From Candidatus Blautia faecigallinarum (GTDB lineage Bacteria; Bacillota; Clostridia; Lachnospirales; Lachnospiraceae): DNA of 38,894 nucleotides. The position numbers and the translations under genes were made by a program. The stretch is from contig DXBU01000126.1 in the NCBI GenBank assembly GCA_019116385.1, forward strand, positions 1-38,894. Reading direction: 5' to 3'. Under the pieces are notes generated by a model, which saw only the letters and a list, made by a program, of their open reading frames with translations, was not told the origin of the DNA and searched no databases. Positions 7,440-18,221 of this stretch are shown piece by piece (the stretch's first letter is position 1; the number at the start of each line of letters is the position of its first letter).

Positions 7440-9248
7440 ATGGCAGACCAGAGTAAAATAAGAAATTTTTGCATCATCGCACATATTGACCACGGAAAAT
7501 CCACATTGGCGGACCGGATCATAGAAAAGACCGGACTTCTCACAGAACGGGAAATGCAGGCGCAGATCCTGGACAATATGGAACTGGAACGGGAGAGAGG
7601 CATCACCATCAAATCCCAGGCTGTACGGATCATCTATAAAGCCAGAGATGGAGAGGAATATATCTTTAATCTCATCGATACACCGGGACATGTGGACTTT
7701 AATTACGAGGTTTCCAGAAGTCTGGCGGCCTGCGACGGAGCCATCCTGGTGGTGGACGCTGCCCAGGGCATTGAAGCCCAGACCCTTGCTAATGTATATC
7801 TGGCCTTAGACCATGACCTGGACGTGGTGCCGGTGATCAACAAGATCGACCTGCCAAGCGCCGAACCGGACCGGGTGATCAACGAGATCGAGGATGTGAT
7901 CGGCCTGGAAGCCCAGGACGCTCCCAGGATCTCTGCAAAAACAGGAGAAAATGTAGACGAAGTATTAGAACAGATCGTAACCAAGATCCCCGCCCCCAAG
8001 GGAGATCCGGATGCTCCGTTAAAGGCACTGATCTTTGACTCTGTATACGATTCCTACAAAGGCGTGATCGTTTTCTGCCGTCTGATGGACGGCAAAGTAA
8101 AAAAAGGCACCAACATCCGCATGATGGCCACCGGCTTTACCGCTGAGGTGGTGGAGGTGGGATACTTCGGCGCCGGACAGTTTATTCCCTGCGAGGAGCT
8201 TTCCGCCGGAATGGTGGGATATTTCACAGCCAGCATCAAAAATGTGCGGGACACCCGGGTGGGGGATACCGTTACCGATGAGATGCGGCCCTGTGCCGAG
8301 GCTCTTCCCGGCTACAAAAAAGTAAACCCCATGGTCTACTGCGGCATGTATCCGGCAGACGGAGCCAAATACGGAGACCTGCGGGATGCCCTGGAAAAGC
8401 TCCAGCTAAACGACGCCTCCCTCTTTTACGAGCCGGAGACATCTGTGGCATTGGGCTTTGGCTTCCGCTGCGGATTTTTGGGACTTCTCCATCTGGAGAT
8501 CATCCAGGAGCGACTGGAAAGAGAATACAATCTGGACCTGGTGACCACAGCGCCCAGCGTTATCTATAAAGTACACAAAACAAACGGAGAGGTGATCGAT
8601 CTTACCAATCCCACCAACCTTCCGGATCCTTCAGAGATCGAGTACATGGAGGAACCTATGGTGAATGCGGAGATCATGGTGACAACCGAGTTTATCGGAG
8701 CGATCATGGATCTGTGCCAGGAGCGCAGAGGCCAGTACATCAGCATGGATTATATGGAAGAGACCAGAGCCCTTTTGAAATACAAGCTGCCGCTGAACGA
8801 GATCATCTACGATTTCTTTGACGCCCTGAAGTCCCGGTCCAGAGGCTACGCTTCTCTGGATTATGAGCTCTGCGGCTATGAGCGCAGCGACCTGGTGAAA
8901 CTGGATATCCTGGTAAATAAAGAAGAAGTGGACGCTCTGTCCTTTATCGTACATGCAGAGACTGCTTACGAGCGGGGAAGAAAGATGTGCGAAAAACTGA
9001 AAGAGGAGATTCCCCGCCAGCTGTTCGAGATCCCCATCCAGGCAGCCATCGGAAGCAAGATCATTGCCAGGGAGACTGTACGGGCCTTGAGAAAAGACGT
9101 CTTGGCCAAGTGCTACGGCGGCGACATCACCCGAAAGAAGAAACTTCTGGAAAAACAGAAGGAAGGAAAGAAGCGTATGCGCCAGGTGGGCAATGTAGAG
9201 ATTCCTCAGAAAGCCTTCATGAGCGTATTAAAACTGGATGACAAATAA
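7440..9248 (+). CDS. lepA: Elongation factor 4 (LepA ribosomal GTPase)
   Basis: LepA is a translational GTPase that acts on the ribosome, influencing back-translocation and ribosome biogenesis. The 602-residue length is exactly typical. The GTPase motifs are clear: AHIDHGKST (residues about 14-22), a switch region with [13 protein letters not shown] near 81 and NKID near 134. EF-G-like domains II, III and V follow, then the LepA-specific C-terminus containing [23 protein letters not shown]. The ATG at 7440 has AGGAGGA 9 bases upstream. It heads a cluster with a small lipoprotein gene and hemW, and hemW follows lepA in Bacillus as well. Confidence 0.98.
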   Translation: MADQSKIRNFCIIAHIDHGKSTLADRIIEKTGLLTEREMQAQILDNMELERERGITIKSQAVRIIYKARDGEEYIFNLIDTPGHVDFNYEVSRSLAACDGAILVVDAAQGIEAQTLANVYLALDHDLDVVPVINKIDLPSAEPDRVINEIEDVIGLEAQDAPRISAKTGENVDEVLEQIVTKIPAPKGDPDAPLKALIFDSVYDSYKGVIVFCRLMDGKVKKGTNIRMMATGFTAEVVEVGYFGAGQFIPCEELSAGMVGYFTASIKNVRDTRVGDTVTDEMRPCAEALPGYKKVNPMVYCGMYPADGAKYGDLRDALEKLQLNDASLFYEPETSVALGFGFRCGFLGLLHLEIIQERLEREYNLDLVTTAPSVIYKVHKTNGEVIDLTNPTNLPDPSEIEYMEEPMVNAEIMVTTEFIGAIMDLCQERRGQYISMDYMEETRALLKYKLPLNEIIYDFFDALKSRSRGYASLDYELCGYERSDLVKLDILVNKEEVDALSFIVHAETAYERGRKMCEKLKEEIPRQLFEIPIQAAIGSKIIARETVRALRKDVLAKCYGGDITRKKKLLEKQKEGKKRMRQVGNVEIPQKAFMSVLKLDDK

Positions 9249-9269
9249 AAGTACCATCAGGAGGCAGCG

Positions 9270-9575
9270 ATGAAAAAAAGATTAAGAAGATGGACCGTAC
9301 CGGTGCTGCTCCTTGCCGCCGGCCTGTGCCTTGCAGGCTGCGGAGGAAAGAAAGAGACCGATCCGGAGGCAGAGCAGGTATTAAAGCTTACCATCACCCC
9401 TATGGCAACTCCTACGCCGGAACCCTCACAGATCAACCCGGATGCAGTTGCCTCCAGCGGCGGCCTTACCATGGTGAACAGCTACCTTGCGGATAAAGAA
9501 CCTGCCGGGGAAACAGAAGAAGACAGTGCGGACAGCGGAGAGGACACATCCCAGGAGGAAACCGGTGAAGAATAA
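9270..9575 (+). CDS. Small predicted lipoprotein of unknown function
   Basis: This 101-residue protein has a type II signal peptide: basic MKKRLRRW, a hydrophobic stretch, and lipobox LAGC with the lipidated cysteine at residue 24. The mature part is short, rich in Pro, Thr, Glu and Asp (TPMATPTPEPS, then an acidic tail ending EETGEE), and shows no recognisable domain. AGGAGG stands 5 bases before the ATG. The 3' end overlaps the start of hemW by 11 bases, so the two are translationally linked. I do not recognise a family. Confidence 0.8.
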   Translation: MKKRLRRWTVPVLLLAAGLCLAGCGGKKETDPEAEQVLKLTITPMATPTPEPSQINPDAVASSGGLTMVNSYLADKEPAGETEEDSADSGEDTSQEETGEE

Positions 9576-10698
9576 CGGATGCCCCCCTTTGGAAATCTAT
9601 GTCCATATCCCTTTCTGTGCAAGAAAATGCGCCTACTGTGATTTTTTGTCCTTTCCTGCAGGAGAGGATGTCCAGCAGGCTTATACAAAGGCACTTATAA
9701 AAGAAATACAGGCCCTTCCCAAAGATGAACGCCCGGTATCCTCTGTGTTTGCAGGGGGCGGGACTCCCTCCCTGGTAAAGGAAGATTTTATTGAAGAAAT
9801 ACTGGATCATTTAAGAAAAACGTATACCTTTTCCCCGGATGCCGAGATTACCCTGGAGGCGAATCCGGGGACTTTAACGAAGGAGAAGCTCCGGCGCTAT
9901 AAAGCTGCCGGAGTCAACCGGATAAGTCTGGGGCTTCAGTCCTGTGAGGACCGGGAGCTGGCCCTTTTGGGAAGGATCCACACATACCGGGATTTTCTGG
10001 AAAGCTATGCCAGGGTAAGAGAGGCCGGCTTTTCTAATGTAAATATAGATCTTATGTTTGCCCTTCCCGGACAAACTTTGAAAACCTGGGTGAGCACCCT
10101 GGGCACAGTGGCAGCACTCTCCCCGGAACATATATCCGCCTATAGTCTGATCATAGAAGAGGGAACTCCATTTTCAAAAAGAAAACTTTCCCTTCCGGAT
10201 GAAGAGGAAGAGTACCGGATGTATGAGGAGACCGGGGCGGTGCTTGAAAGATATGGCTATCGGCAGTACGAGATCTCCAATTACGCAAAGGAAGGATTTC
10301 CCTGCCGGCACAATATAGGTTACTGGAAACGCTATGATTATATCGGCATTGGACTGGGAGCGGCCTCTCTTTATCTGGGAGAACGCTTTTCCAATACCAG
10401 GAGCATGAAAGAATACCTGTCCATGAGCGGAGAACCGGACAAGATCCGAAGAGAACGCACCGTCCTTACCCGCCGGGAAGAGATGGAAGAATTTATGATC
10501 CTTGGCCTGCGTATGACCGAAGGGGTCAGTGAACAGGCTTTTTGGCAGCAGTTCGGGGAAAAACTGGATGAGGTATATGGAAAGGTTTTGAACAAATATA
10601 CAGACATGGGCTTTATGGAACAGGAGCAGGGCTGGTGGCGCTTTTCCAGAAAAGGGATCCATGTGAGCAACCGGATTCTTGCAGAATTTTTAGAGTAA
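9565..10698 (+). CDS. hemW: Radical SAM heme chaperone HemW
   Basis: HemW is a radical SAM protein related to coproporphyrinogen III dehydrogenase that binds heme and is thought to deliver it to target proteins. The 4Fe-4S motif CxxxCxxC is at residues 18-25 (CARKCAYC) within [15 protein letters not shown] and LEANPGT follow, as in the family, with the HemN C-terminal domain after residue about 270. The start is GTG at 9565, chosen because AGGAGG (9553-9558) stands 6 bases ahead and homologues begin near the IYVHIPFC motif. A frame extension upstream to 9487 is not supported. The resulting 377 residues match the family. It overlaps the lipoprotein gene and precedes uvrA by 14 bases. Confidence 0.95.
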   Translation: MKNNGCPPLEIYVHIPFCARKCAYCDFLSFPAGEDVQQAYTKALIKEIQALPKDERPVSSVFAGGGTPSLVKEDFIEEILDHLRKTYTFSPDAEITLEANPGTLTKEKLRRYKAAGVNRISLGLQSCEDRELALLGRIHTYRDFLESYARVREAGFSNVNIDLMFALPGQTLKTWVSTLGTVAALSPEHISAYSLIIEEGTPFSKRKLSLPDEEEEYRMYEETGAVLERYGYRQYEISNYAKEGFPCRHNIGYWKRYDYIGIGLGAASLYLGERFSNTRSMKEYLSMSGEPDKIRRERTVLTRREEMEEFMILGLRMTEGVSEQAFWQQFGEKLDEVYGKVLNKYTDMGFMEQEQGWWRFSRKGIHVSNRILAEFLE

Positions 10699-10712
10699 AC
10701 AGCGGAGGACCT

Positions 10713-13559
10713 ATGGCAGCAGATACAGCACAGAAAAAATTTATTAAGATCAGGGGGGCAAACGTTAACAACCTGAAAAATCTCAACGTAGACATTCCCA
10801 GGGACCAGTTCGTGGTCCTTACCGGGATCAGCGGCTCCGGAAAATCATCCCTGGCCTTTGATACCATTTACGCAGAAGGGCAGAGGCGGTATATGGAATC
10901 CCTGTCTTCCTATGCAAGACAGTTCCTGGGACAGATGGAAAAACCAGATGTGGACACCATCGAAGGCCTCCCTCCGGCTATTTCCATTGACCAGAAATCC
11001 ACCAACCGCAATCCCCGTTCCACGGTGGGAACAGTTACGGAAATCTATGATTATTTCCGTCTCCTTTATGCAAGAGTGGGCATTCCCCACTGCCCCAAGT
11101 GCGGCAAAGAAATAAAAAAACAGACCGTGGATCAGATGGTGGATACCATCATGAGCCTTCCGGAACGCACCAGGATCCAGCTTCTGGCTCCGGTGGTGCG
11201 GGGCAGAAAAGGAACCCATGCAAAGCTTCTGGAACAGGCAAAGCGAAGCGGCTATGTGCGGGTGCAGATCGACGGAAATATGTATGAACTTTCCGAGGAG
11301 ATCTCCCTGGACAAAAATATCAAACACAACATCGAGATCATCGTGGACCGTCTGGTGGTAAAGCCCGGGATCGAAAAACGCCTTGCCGATTCCATTGAGA
11401 CGGTATTAAACCTGGCAGACGGGCTTCTTATGGTGGACACCATGGATGGCCATGTGCAGAATTTCAGCCAGAGTTTTTCCTGTCCGGACTGTGAGATCAG
11501 CATTGATGAGATCGAACCCCGGAGCTTTTCTTTTAACAACCCCTTTGGGGCCTGCCCGGAATGTTCGGGCCTGGGATACAAGATGGAATTTGACCCGGAT
11601 TTGATGATCCCGGATAAATCCTTAAGTATCCTGGAGGGCGCCATTGCAGTGCTTGGCTGGCAGTCCTGTACAGATAAGGGAAGCTTTACCAGGGCGATCC
11701 TGGACGCTCTGGCCAAGGAGTACCAGTTCAGCCTGGACACACCCTTTGAGGAGTATCCGAAAAAGATCCAGGACATCCTCATCTACGGGACCAATGGCCG
11801 TTCGGTAAAAGTCTATTATAAAGGGCAGAGGGGAGAGGGCGTTTACGATGTAGCTTTCCCCGGCCTTGTGCGCAATGTGGAACAGCGGTACCGGGAAACT
11901 GCTTCAGACGCGATGAAGCTGGAATACGAGACCTTTATGCGCATCACCCCCTGTAAGACCTGTAAAGGACAAAGACTGAAAAAAGAAGCCCTGGCAGTGA
12001 CCGTGGGCGATAAAAATATATATGAGGTAACAGCTATGTCCATTGAAAAGCTGAAAGGCTTTCTGGCAGAGCTGAAATTGTCCTCCCAGCAGCTGCTGAT
12101 CGGAAAGCAGATCCTAAAGGAGATCCGCTCCCGTGTAGGCTTTCTTTCCGATGTGGGCTTGGATTATCTTTCTTTGGGACGGGCCACCGGTACCCTTTCC
12201 GGCGGAGAGGCGCAAAGGATCCGTCTGGCTACCCAGATCGGATCCGGCCTGGTGGGAGTGGCTTATATCCTGGATGAACCCAGTATCGGCCTCCACCAAA
12301 GAGACAACGATAAGCTTTTGAACGCCCTGATGCACCTGCGGGATCTGGGAAACAGCCTTCTTGTGGTGGAACACGATGAAGATACCATGCTGGCAGCAGA
12401 CTGTATCGTTGATATCGGACCCGGCGCCGGAGAACACGGCGGGGAGCTGGTGGGGATCGGCACGGCAGAAGAACTAATGAAAAATGACCGCTCCATTACC
12501 GGGGCCTACCTAAGCGGAAAGATCAAGATCCCTGTACCTGAGGAAAGAAAAAAGCCAACGGGCTTTTTGACCATCAAAGGCGCGTCAGAAAATAACCTGA
12601 AAAATATCAATGTAGACATTCCTCTGGGCGTGATGACCTGCATTACCGGAGTGTCCGGTTCTGGAAAAAGTTCCCTCATCAATGAGATCCTGTATAAACG
12701 TCTGGCCCGGGATCTGAACCGCGCCAGGATTATCCCGGGAAAACACAGCGACATTATCGGGGAAGAGCAGCTGGATAAGGTCATCAACATCGACCAGTCT
12801 CCCATCGGCCGTACGCCCCGTTCTAATCCCGCCACCTATACAGGTGTGTTTGACCAGATCCGGGAACTGTTTGCCTCCACCGCCGATGCCAAGGCAAGAG
12901 GCTACAAAAAAGGCCGCTTCAGCTTTAACGTAAAAGGCGGCCGGTGCGAGGCCTGCAGCGGAGACGGGATCATCAAGATCGAGATGCACTTTTTGGCGGA
13001 TGTATACGTTCCCTGTGAGGTATGCAAAGGAAAACGATACAACCGGGAGACCCTGGAAGTAAAGTATAAGGATAAAAGCATCTACGATGTGCTGAACATG
13101 ACCGTAGAAGAGGCGCTGGCATTTTTTGAAAATGTCCCTTCCATACGGCGGAAGATGGAAACCCTGAATGATGTAGGACTGTCCTATATACGTCTGGGAC
13201 AGCCCTCCACCGAGCTTTCCGGAGGGGAGGCACAACGGATCAAGCTGGCAGCGGAACTGAGCAGGCGAAGTACCGGAAAGACCATTTATATTCTGGACGA
13301 GCCTACCACCGGCCTTCATTTTGCAGATGTACACAAGCTGATCGGGATCTTAAAGCGTCTTGCAGAAGGGGGAAATACGGTGATCGTCATCGAGCACAAC
13401 CTGGATGTGATCAAAACGGCAGACTATATCATTGATATGGGCCCGGAAGGCGGTGATGGAGGCGGAACTGTCATTGCCAGAGGGACTCCCGAGGAGGTAG
13501 CAAAAAATCCACGCTCCTACACCGGCCAGTATGTGGCTAAGTATCTCAAGCAGCAGTAA
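10713..13559 (+). CDS. uvrA: Excinuclease ABC subunit UvrA
   Basis: UvrA is the damage-sensing ATPase of nucleotide excision repair and loads UvrB on DNA lesions. The protein of 948 residues has the doubled ABC ATPase architecture. Walker A motifs are GISGSGKSS (about 35) and GVSGSGKSS (about 645). Two signature sequences LSGGEAQRI occur, and zinc-binding cysteine clusters (CPDC/CPEC in the first half, CEAC/CEVC in the second) are in place. The ATG at 10713 has GGAGG at 10704-10708 and gives the normal N-terminus leading to [12 protein letters not shown]; longer in-frame starts lack support. It lies 14 bases after hemW and may be co-transcribed with it. Confidence 0.98.
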   Translation: MAADTAQKKFIKIRGANVNNLKNLNVDIPRDQFVVLTGISGSGKSSLAFDTIYAEGQRRYMESLSSYARQFLGQMEKPDVDTIEGLPPAISIDQKSTNRNPRSTVGTVTEIYDYFRLLYARVGIPHCPKCGKEIKKQTVDQMVDTIMSLPERTRIQLLAPVVRGRKGTHAKLLEQAKRSGYVRVQIDGNMYELSEEISLDKNIKHNIEIIVDRLVVKPGIEKRLADSIETVLNLADGLLMVDTMDGHVQNFSQSFSCPDCEISIDEIEPRSFSFNNPFGACPECSGLGYKMEFDPDLMIPDKSLSILEGAIAVLGWQSCTDKGSFTRAILDALAKEYQFSLDTPFEEYPKKIQDILIYGTNGRSVKVYYKGQRGEGVYDVAFPGLVRNVEQRYRETASDAMKLEYETFMRITPCKTCKGQRLKKEALAVTVGDKNIYEVTAMSIEKLKGFLAELKLSSQQLLIGKQILKEIRSRVGFLSDVGLDYLSLGRATGTLSGGEAQRIRLATQIGSGLVGVAYILDEPSIGLHQRDNDKLLNALMHLRDLGNSLLVVEHDEDTMLAADCIVDIGPGAGEHGGELVGIGTAEELMKNDRSITGAYLSGKIKIPVPEERKKPTGFLTIKGASENNLKNINVDIPLGVMTCITGVSGSGKSSLINEILYKRLARDLNRARIIPGKHSDIIGEEQLDKVINIDQSPIGRTPRSNPATYTGVFDQIRELFASTADAKARGYKKGRFSFNVKGGRCEACSGDGIIKIEMHFLADVYVPCEVCKGKRYNRETLEVKYKDKSIYDVLNMTVEEALAFFENVPSIRRKMETLNDVGLSYIRLGQPSTELSGGEAQRIKLAAELSRRSTGKTIYILDEPTTGLHFADVHKLIGILKRLAEGGNTVIVIEHNLDVIKTADYIIDMGPEGGDGGGTVIARGTPEEVAKNPRSYTGQYVAKYLKQQ

Positions 13560-13595
13560 AGAGAACAAATACTTTCTTTTTAAAAAAAACTTATA

Positions 13596-13601
13596 TATAA
13601 T
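13596..13601 (+). promoter_or_regulatory. Possible -10 element upstream of mreB homologue
   Basis: A perfect TATAAT lies 33 bases before the mreB-like start in a very A/T-rich spacer after uvrA. No good -35 hexamer is found at the proper distance, so this is a weak call. Confidence 0.3.
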
Positions 13602-13634
13602 AGAAGAAAAGCGTAAGAGAAAGAGAGGCTTTCT

Positions 13635-14624
13635 ATGGCAGCCAGCGATATCGGGATTGATCTGGGGACCAGGAATTGTCTGGTCTACTCTACGGGAAAG
13701 GGTCTTGTACTGAAAGAGTCCACCGTAGTGGTTTATGACAAAGATACAGAAAAAATAAAAGCCATCGGCGAAGAAGCCCGCCAGATGGCCGGACATGTAT
13801 CCTCCGGAATGGAGGTGATCCGGCCCATCCGCCAGGGAGTGATCGTGGATTATGTGGTAATGGAAAAAATGCTGAAATACTTTATTTCCAAGGCCATTGG
13901 GCGCAGGGCTTTCCGTAAGCCCAGGATCAGTATCTGTGTGCCCAGCGGCATCACAGAGATCGAGCGCAAGGCCATCGAAGAGTCTACCTATCAGGCCGGA
14001 GCCAGAGAAGTATTTCTGGTGGAAGAGCCTATTGCCGCTGCTATTGGGGCAGGAGTGGATGTGACGAAGCCCTTTGGAAATCTTATCGTGGATATCGGGG
14101 CAGGGACCACAGACGCTGCGGTGATCTCCCTGGCAGGGGTGGTGGTTTCCGGATCCATCAAGGTGGCCGGCGATGTATTCGACCAAGCGATCATGAATTA
14201 TGTGCGGAAAAATCACAGCCTCTTTATCAGCGAGGACGCGGCAGAAGAGATCAAGATCAAGATCGGGACCGCGTGGGAAGAAGCCGACCCCAGGACTATG
14301 GAGGTAAAGGGGCGCAATGTGCTTACCGGCCTTCCAAAGGTGGCCACCCTTACCTCAGAGGAAATGCGCGCAGCGCTGAAAGACGCCACCGGGCAGATCG
14401 TGGATCTGGTGCACAGCATTTTGGAAAAGACGCCGCCGGAACTGGCTGCGGACATTGTAGACCGGGGAATTGTCCTTACCGGCGGGGGCGCGCTCCTTCA
14501 CGGGATGGATCTTTTGATCGAACAAAAAACCGGCGTCAGCGCTACTGCCGTCCAGGACGCAATGGGAGTAGTGGCAGTAGGAACAGGAAAATACGCAGAA
14601 GTTATGGCAAAAATGGATGAGTGA
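13635..14624 (+). CDS. mreB: Rod-shape determining protein, MreB/Mbl family
   Basis: MreB-type actin homologues form short membrane filaments that guide lateral wall synthesis. The 329-residue length is typical. Actin-fold motifs are visible: phosphate-1 GIDLGTRNCLVY at residues 7-18, phosphate-2 VDIGAGTTDAAVISL near 155, and the adenosine motif VLTGGGALL near 280. The family stretch RPIRQGVIVDY also occurs. The ATG at 13635 is preceded by AGAGAGG 6 bases away. It stands between uvrA and recD2 rather than with mreC and mreD, so it may be a paralog (Mbl or MreBH type). The sequence does not separate these, and the symbol is given for the family. Confidence 0.88.
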   Translation: MAASDIGIDLGTRNCLVYSTGKGLVLKESTVVVYDKDTEKIKAIGEEARQMAGHVSSGMEVIRPIRQGVIVDYVVMEKMLKYFISKAIGRRAFRKPRISICVPSGITEIERKAIEESTYQAGAREVFLVEEPIAAAIGAGVDVTKPFGNLIVDIGAGTTDAAVISLAGVVVSGSIKVAGDVFDQAIMNYVRKNHSLFISEDAAEEIKIKIGTAWEEADPRTMEVKGRNVLTGLPKVATLTSEEMRAALKDATGQIVDLVHSILEKTPPELAADIVDRGIVLTGGGALLHGMDLLIEQKTGVSATAVQDAMGVVAVGTGKYAEVMAKMDE

Positions 14625-14625
14625 G

Positions 14626-14650
14626 AAGGGGGCCAAAAGGCGCCCCTTTT
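14626..14650 (+). terminator. Probable rho-independent terminator after mreB homologue
   Basis: AAGGGGGCC (14626-14634) pairs with GGCGCCCCTT (14639-14648) with one bulged base and an AAAA loop, followed by a short TTTT. The T-tract is brief, so termination may be partial and recD2 could be reached by read-through. Confidence 0.5.
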
Positions 14651-14686
14651 GCACATTTTGCTTTAGATCACAGAAAAGGAGAAACC

Positions 14687-16927
14687 ATGAGCGAGACGGT
14701 GACCGGATACATAGACCATATTATTTTCCGCAATGAAGACAACGGATATACGGTGATGGTCCTGAAAGACGCCGGAGAAGAAGAGCTTACCTGTGTGGGC
14801 AGTTTTCCGGCCATTTCCCAGGGGATGACCATAGAGGCCAGCGGCACCTATACCCGCCATCCGGTATACGGAAAGCAGTTTCAGGTACAGTCCTATCTGG
14901 AAAAAATGCCGGAGGATGCCCTGGCCATGGAGCGCTACCTTGGTTCCGGAGCTATCAAAGGGATCGGAACCGCCCTGGCGGCCAGGATCGTGCGGCGTTT
15001 TGGCGAAGATACCATCCGTATCGTAGAAGAAGAACCGGAGCGTCTGGCAGAGGTCAAAGGGATCAGCGAAAGAAAGGCCAGGGAGATCAGCGCCCAGATT
15101 ATGGAAAAAGCGGACATGCGGAAGGCCATGATGTTTTTGCAGAAATACGGCATTTCGCTGAATCTGGGAGCCAAGATCTATCAGAAATACAAGGACTCCG
15201 TATATGCGGTCCTTCAGGAAAACCCCTACCGTCTGGCAGAGGACATTACCGGCGTGGGCTTTAAGATCGCCGATGAGATCGCTGCCAGGATCGGGATCCA
15301 TACAGATTCAGATTACAGGATACGCAGCGGAATGCTGTATACTTTACTTCAGGCCAGCGGGGAGGGCCATACGTATCTCCCCAAGGAGCAGCTTTTTGAA
15401 CGGGCCCGGCAGCTTTTAGGCGTAGATCCCTCCTATATGGAAAAACATCTGATGGATATGGCTCTGGACAGAAAGGTGATCCTGAAAGAACAAGAGGATA
15501 CCCAGCTTGTCTATCCTGCCCGGTTTTATTACCTGGAACTGAATACAGCCAGGATGCTCCGGGAGCTGAATATCCTCTGCCCGGAGGACGAGGCGCTGGT
15601 AAAGCGGCGGATCGCCGGGATCGAAAAAGAAACGGGAACCATTCTGGACGAGATGCAGAAAAAGGCGGTGATGGAAGCGGCCAGCCACGGAGTGTTTATC
15701 CTTACCGGCGGACCGGGAACCGGAAAGACCACCACCATCAATGCCATCATCCGCTTCTTTCAGGGGGAAGGGGCACAGCTTCGTCTGGCCGCTCCTACAG
15801 GAAGGGCGGCAAAACGTATGACAGAGACCACCGGTTATGAGGCACAGACCATTCACCGCCTTCTGGAACTTTCCGGCATGCCTGAGGAGGACCGGGAAGG
15901 CCAGGCAATCCATTTTGAAAGAAACGCGGAGAATCCCCTGGATGCAGATGTGGTCATCATAGATGAAATGTCTATGGTGGATATCCATCTGATCCATTCC
16001 CTGCTCCTGGCTCTGACCGCCGGTACCCGCCTGATCCTGGTGGGGGATGAAAATCAGCTGCCAAGTGTGGGCCCGGGGAATGTGCTCAGGGATATCATCC
16101 GCTCCGGCCAATTTTCCGTGGTGGAGCTAAAAAAGATCTTCCGCCAGGCCTCCCAAAGCGATATTGTGGTGAACGCACATAAGATAAACCGTGGAGAAGC
16201 AGTAGTTCTGGACAACAAAAGCCGGGATTTTTTCTTTCTGAAACGATACGATGCGGATATCATCATCCGGGTGGTGATCGCTTTGATCCAGGAAAAACTG
16301 CCTGGCTATGTAAAGGCCAAACCCTTTGAGATCCAGGTCCTTACCCCCATGCGCAAGGGGCTTTTGGGAGTTGAGCGCCTAAACCAGATTCTCCAGCGGT
16401 ACCTGAATCCGCCGGATCCTTCCAAACGGGAAAAGGAAACCGGACAGGGTCTGTTCCGGGAGGGAGATAAGGTGATGCAGGTAAAGAACAACTATCAGCT
16501 GGAATGGGAAGTGCGGGGAAAATACGGCATTGCCGTGGAAAAAGGGGTGGGTGTATTTAACGGAGACACCGGTATTCTCAAAGAGATCAACGAGTTTGCC
16601 GAAACCGCCCTGGTAGAGTTCGAAGACGGCCGGTATACGGAATATTCCTTTAAGCAGCTGGACGAACTGGAACTTGCCTATGCCATTACCATCCACAAAT
16701 CCCAGGGCTCCGAATATCCGGCTGTGGTCATGCCCATCCTGTCCGGACCCAAAATGCTCTTAAACCGCAACCTTCTTTATACCGCAGTGACCAGAGCGAG
16801 AAAATGCGTTACGGTGGTGGGAAGCGAAGAGACCTTCCAGGAAATGATACGGAACGAAAAACAGCAGAACCGGTACAGTTCTTTAGATGTGCGGATCCGG
16901 GAGCTGGAAGAATACCAAGGATTCTAA
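14687..16927 (+). CDS. recD2: RecD2-type ATP-dependent DNA helicase
   Basis: RecD2 is a superfamily 1 5'-3' helicase acting in DNA repair without RecBC partners. The 746 residues fit the family. The N-terminal part holds an OB-like region starting VTGYIDHIIFRNEDNGYTV and helix-hairpin-helix segments (GIGTALAARIV and VKGISERKARE). Walker A is at residues 341-349 (GGPGTGKTT), Walker B is VVIIDEMSMVD near 427, and the C-terminal motif VI region contains AITIHKSQGSEYPAVV and LLYTAVTRARK. The ATG at 14687 is chosen for AAAAGGAG 5 bases upstream and because the family begins here; an in-frame extension to 14621 runs back into the mreB stop and terminator. The comFC-like gene follows 39 bases later. 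Confidence 0.96.
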   Translation: MSETVTGYIDHIIFRNEDNGYTVMVLKDAGEEELTCVGSFPAISQGMTIEASGTYTRHPVYGKQFQVQSYLEKMPEDALAMERYLGSGAIKGIGTALAARIVRRFGEDTIRIVEEEPERLAEVKGISERKAREISAQIMEKADMRKAMMFLQKYGISLNLGAKIYQKYKDSVYAVLQENPYRLAEDITGVGFKIADEIAARIGIHTDSDYRIRSGMLYTLLQASGEGHTYLPKEQLFERARQLLGVDPSYMEKHLMDMALDRKVILKEQEDTQLVYPARFYYLELNTARMLRELNILCPEDEALVKRRIAGIEKETGTILDEMQKKAVMEAASHGVFILTGGPGTGKTTTINAIIRFFQGEGAQLRLAAPTGRAAKRMTETTGYEAQTIHRLLELSGMPEEDREGQAIHFERNAENPLDADVVIIDEMSMVDIHLIHSLLLALTAGTRLILVGDENQLPSVGPGNVLRDIIRSGQFSVVELKKIFRQASQSDIVVNAHKINRGEAVVLDNKSRDFFFLKRYDADIIIRVVIALIQEKLPGYVKAKPFEIQVLTPMRKGLLGVERLNQILQRYLNPPDPSKREKETGQGLFREGDKVMQVKNNYQLEWEVRGKYGIAVEKGVGVFNGDTGILKEINEFAETALVEFEDGRYTEYSFKQLDELELAYAITIHKSQGSEYPAVVMPILSGPKMLLNRNLLYTAVTRARKCVTVVGSEETFQEMIRNEKQQNRYSSLDVRIRELEEYQGF

Positions 16928-16966
16928 AAAAGATCAGAGGGCAAAGTCGGGGAGAAAGGAACCTCT

Positions 16967-17674
16967 TTGAAGAAACAAATTGAACAGATTTTAAATCTCC
17001 TATATCCAAGGTGCTGTCCCCTATGCCACAAAATATTAAAGGACCAGCAGGCGCTGATCTGTCCGGAGTGTCAAAAAATACTCCGGCCCATAACCCAGCC
17101 CCGGTGCATGAGGTGCGGCAGGCCGGTGAAGGAAGAAGAGGAATACTGCAGGTTCTGCAGGGGAAAAGAACGGGTATTTTTTCAGGGAAGGGGCATCTTT
17201 CCCTATGATGACCGGATGAAAGCTTCTATTATAAGGTATAAATATGACGGACGCAGGCAGTATGGAGATTTTTACGCCAGAGCCATGTGTGTGTACGCAG
17301 GGGAAGACATCAAAAGATGGAAACCGGATCTGATCCTGGCGATTCCCCTTCATCCCCGAAAACAGCGTATGCGGGGATTTAACCAGGCCTGGTATCTGGC
17401 GGAGCGGATCGGTGCTTATTTTGGTATCCCGGCACAAGAGGATGGGCTGAAAAAAATAAAGGACACCAAATCCCAGAAAAAAATGGGCGCGGCCATGCGC
17501 CGGAGAAACCTAACGGACGCTTTTGCCGTATCCGCCCAGGCGGAGGGCAAGATCATCCTTTTGATCGATGACGTGTATACCACCGGAAATACCATAGAAG
17601 CAGCGGCAAAATGCCTCAAAGAGGCAGGGGCAAAAGCCGTCTGCTTTTTGACCCTATGCATTGGCGCAGATTGA
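16967..17674 (+). CDS. comFC: ComF family phosphoribosyltransferase-like protein
   Basis: ComFC-type proteins are linked to natural transformation and DNA recombination, though their reaction is not established. The 235-residue protein has four Cys pairs in the N-terminal quarter: CCPLC 16-20, CPEC 32-35, CMRC 47-50 and CRFC 61-64, forming a double zinc-ribbon. A type I phosphoribosyltransferase domain follows, with IPLHPRKQRMRGFNQA near 125 and the PRPP loop ILLIDDVYTTGNT near 200. The start is TTG at 16967 with AAAGGA 6 bases upstream. No comFA helicase gene is adjacent. Since comEC is broken in this genome, the gene may be a relic of competence or serve another DNA role; its reading frame is intact. 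Confidence 0.9.
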   Translation: MKKQIEQILNLLYPRCCPLCHKILKDQQALICPECQKILRPITQPRCMRCGRPVKEEEEYCRFCRGKERVFFQGRGIFPYDDRMKASIIRYKYDGRRQYGDFYARAMCVYAGEDIKRWKPDLILAIPLHPRKQRMRGFNQAWYLAERIGAYFGIPAQEDGLKKIKDTKSQKKMGAAMRRRNLTDAFAVSAQAEGKIILLIDDVYTTGNTIEAAAKCLKEAGAKAVCFLTLCIGAD

Positions 17675-17718
17675 CCTGCGCCGGGATCTGCCGGATTTGT
17701 CAGGATTCCAAAAAATAC

Positions 17719-17747
17719 TTTCCATAAAAACTTATCTATGTTACAAT
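17719..17747 (+). promoter_or_regulatory. Likely promoter of the cyclic-di-AMP operon
   Basis: TTTCCA (17719-17724) and TACAAT (17742-17747) are separated by 17 bases, about 40 bases upstream of the first gene of the run 17787-21812. Both boxes are near-consensus. Confidence 0.5.
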
Positions 17748-17786
17748 AAACCTGTATGATTATTTGTTGTTAGCAAGGAGTACTTT

Positions 17787-18221
17787 ATGTTAAACGAGGA
17801 AAAGGTAAAAATAATGAACAAGCTTGCCCTCTACGAAAAGGGCGAGGGAAAAAAATACCTTCCGGTCAGTAAGTATTACAGAAGTGACTTTATAGGACTG
17901 GCACTGATCAAAAATTTCTTTTTGGTCACCATCGGATATGGCCTGGTCGTGCTGGCGGCAGCAGCCTATTTCAGCGATTATCTGCTGAACAATATCCATA
18001 AAATGAATCTGGTAAACTTAGGGATCACCATTTTGGCAGGCTACCTTATCGCCCTTGGAGCGTATTCTCTTTTGACCTATATCCAATACTCCGTAAAATA
18101 CCATCGGGCGAAAAAAAGCGTGAAAAAGTATTACGAGGATCTTACCAGACTTGACAAAATATACGGACGGGAAGAAAAGAAATCCACAGGAAGAGGAACG
18201 TCAGGAGGATATAAAAGATGA
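17787..18221 (+). CDS. Small membrane protein of unknown function
   Basis: This 144-residue protein has two predicted transmembrane helices, about residues 42-66 and 75-100 (VNLGITILAGYLIALGAYSL). It starts with a basic, charged N-terminus containing KYLPVSKYYRSDFIGL and ends in a Lys/Arg-rich cytoplasmic tail. I do not recognise a named family. AAGGAG (17775-17780) lies 6 bases before the ATG. The last four bases (ATGA) overlap the start of the next gene, so the two are translationally coupled. They sit directly upstream of cdaA, suggesting a link with cyclic-di-AMP signalling or envelope homeostasis. That is inference from position only. Confidence 0.85.
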   Translation: MLNEEKVKIMNKLALYEKGEGKKYLPVSKYYRSDFIGLALIKNFFLVTIGYGLVVLAAAAYFSDYLLNNIHKMNLVNLGITILAGYLIALGAYSLLTYIQYSVKYHRAKKSVKKYYEDLTRLDKIYGREEKKSTGRGTSGGYKR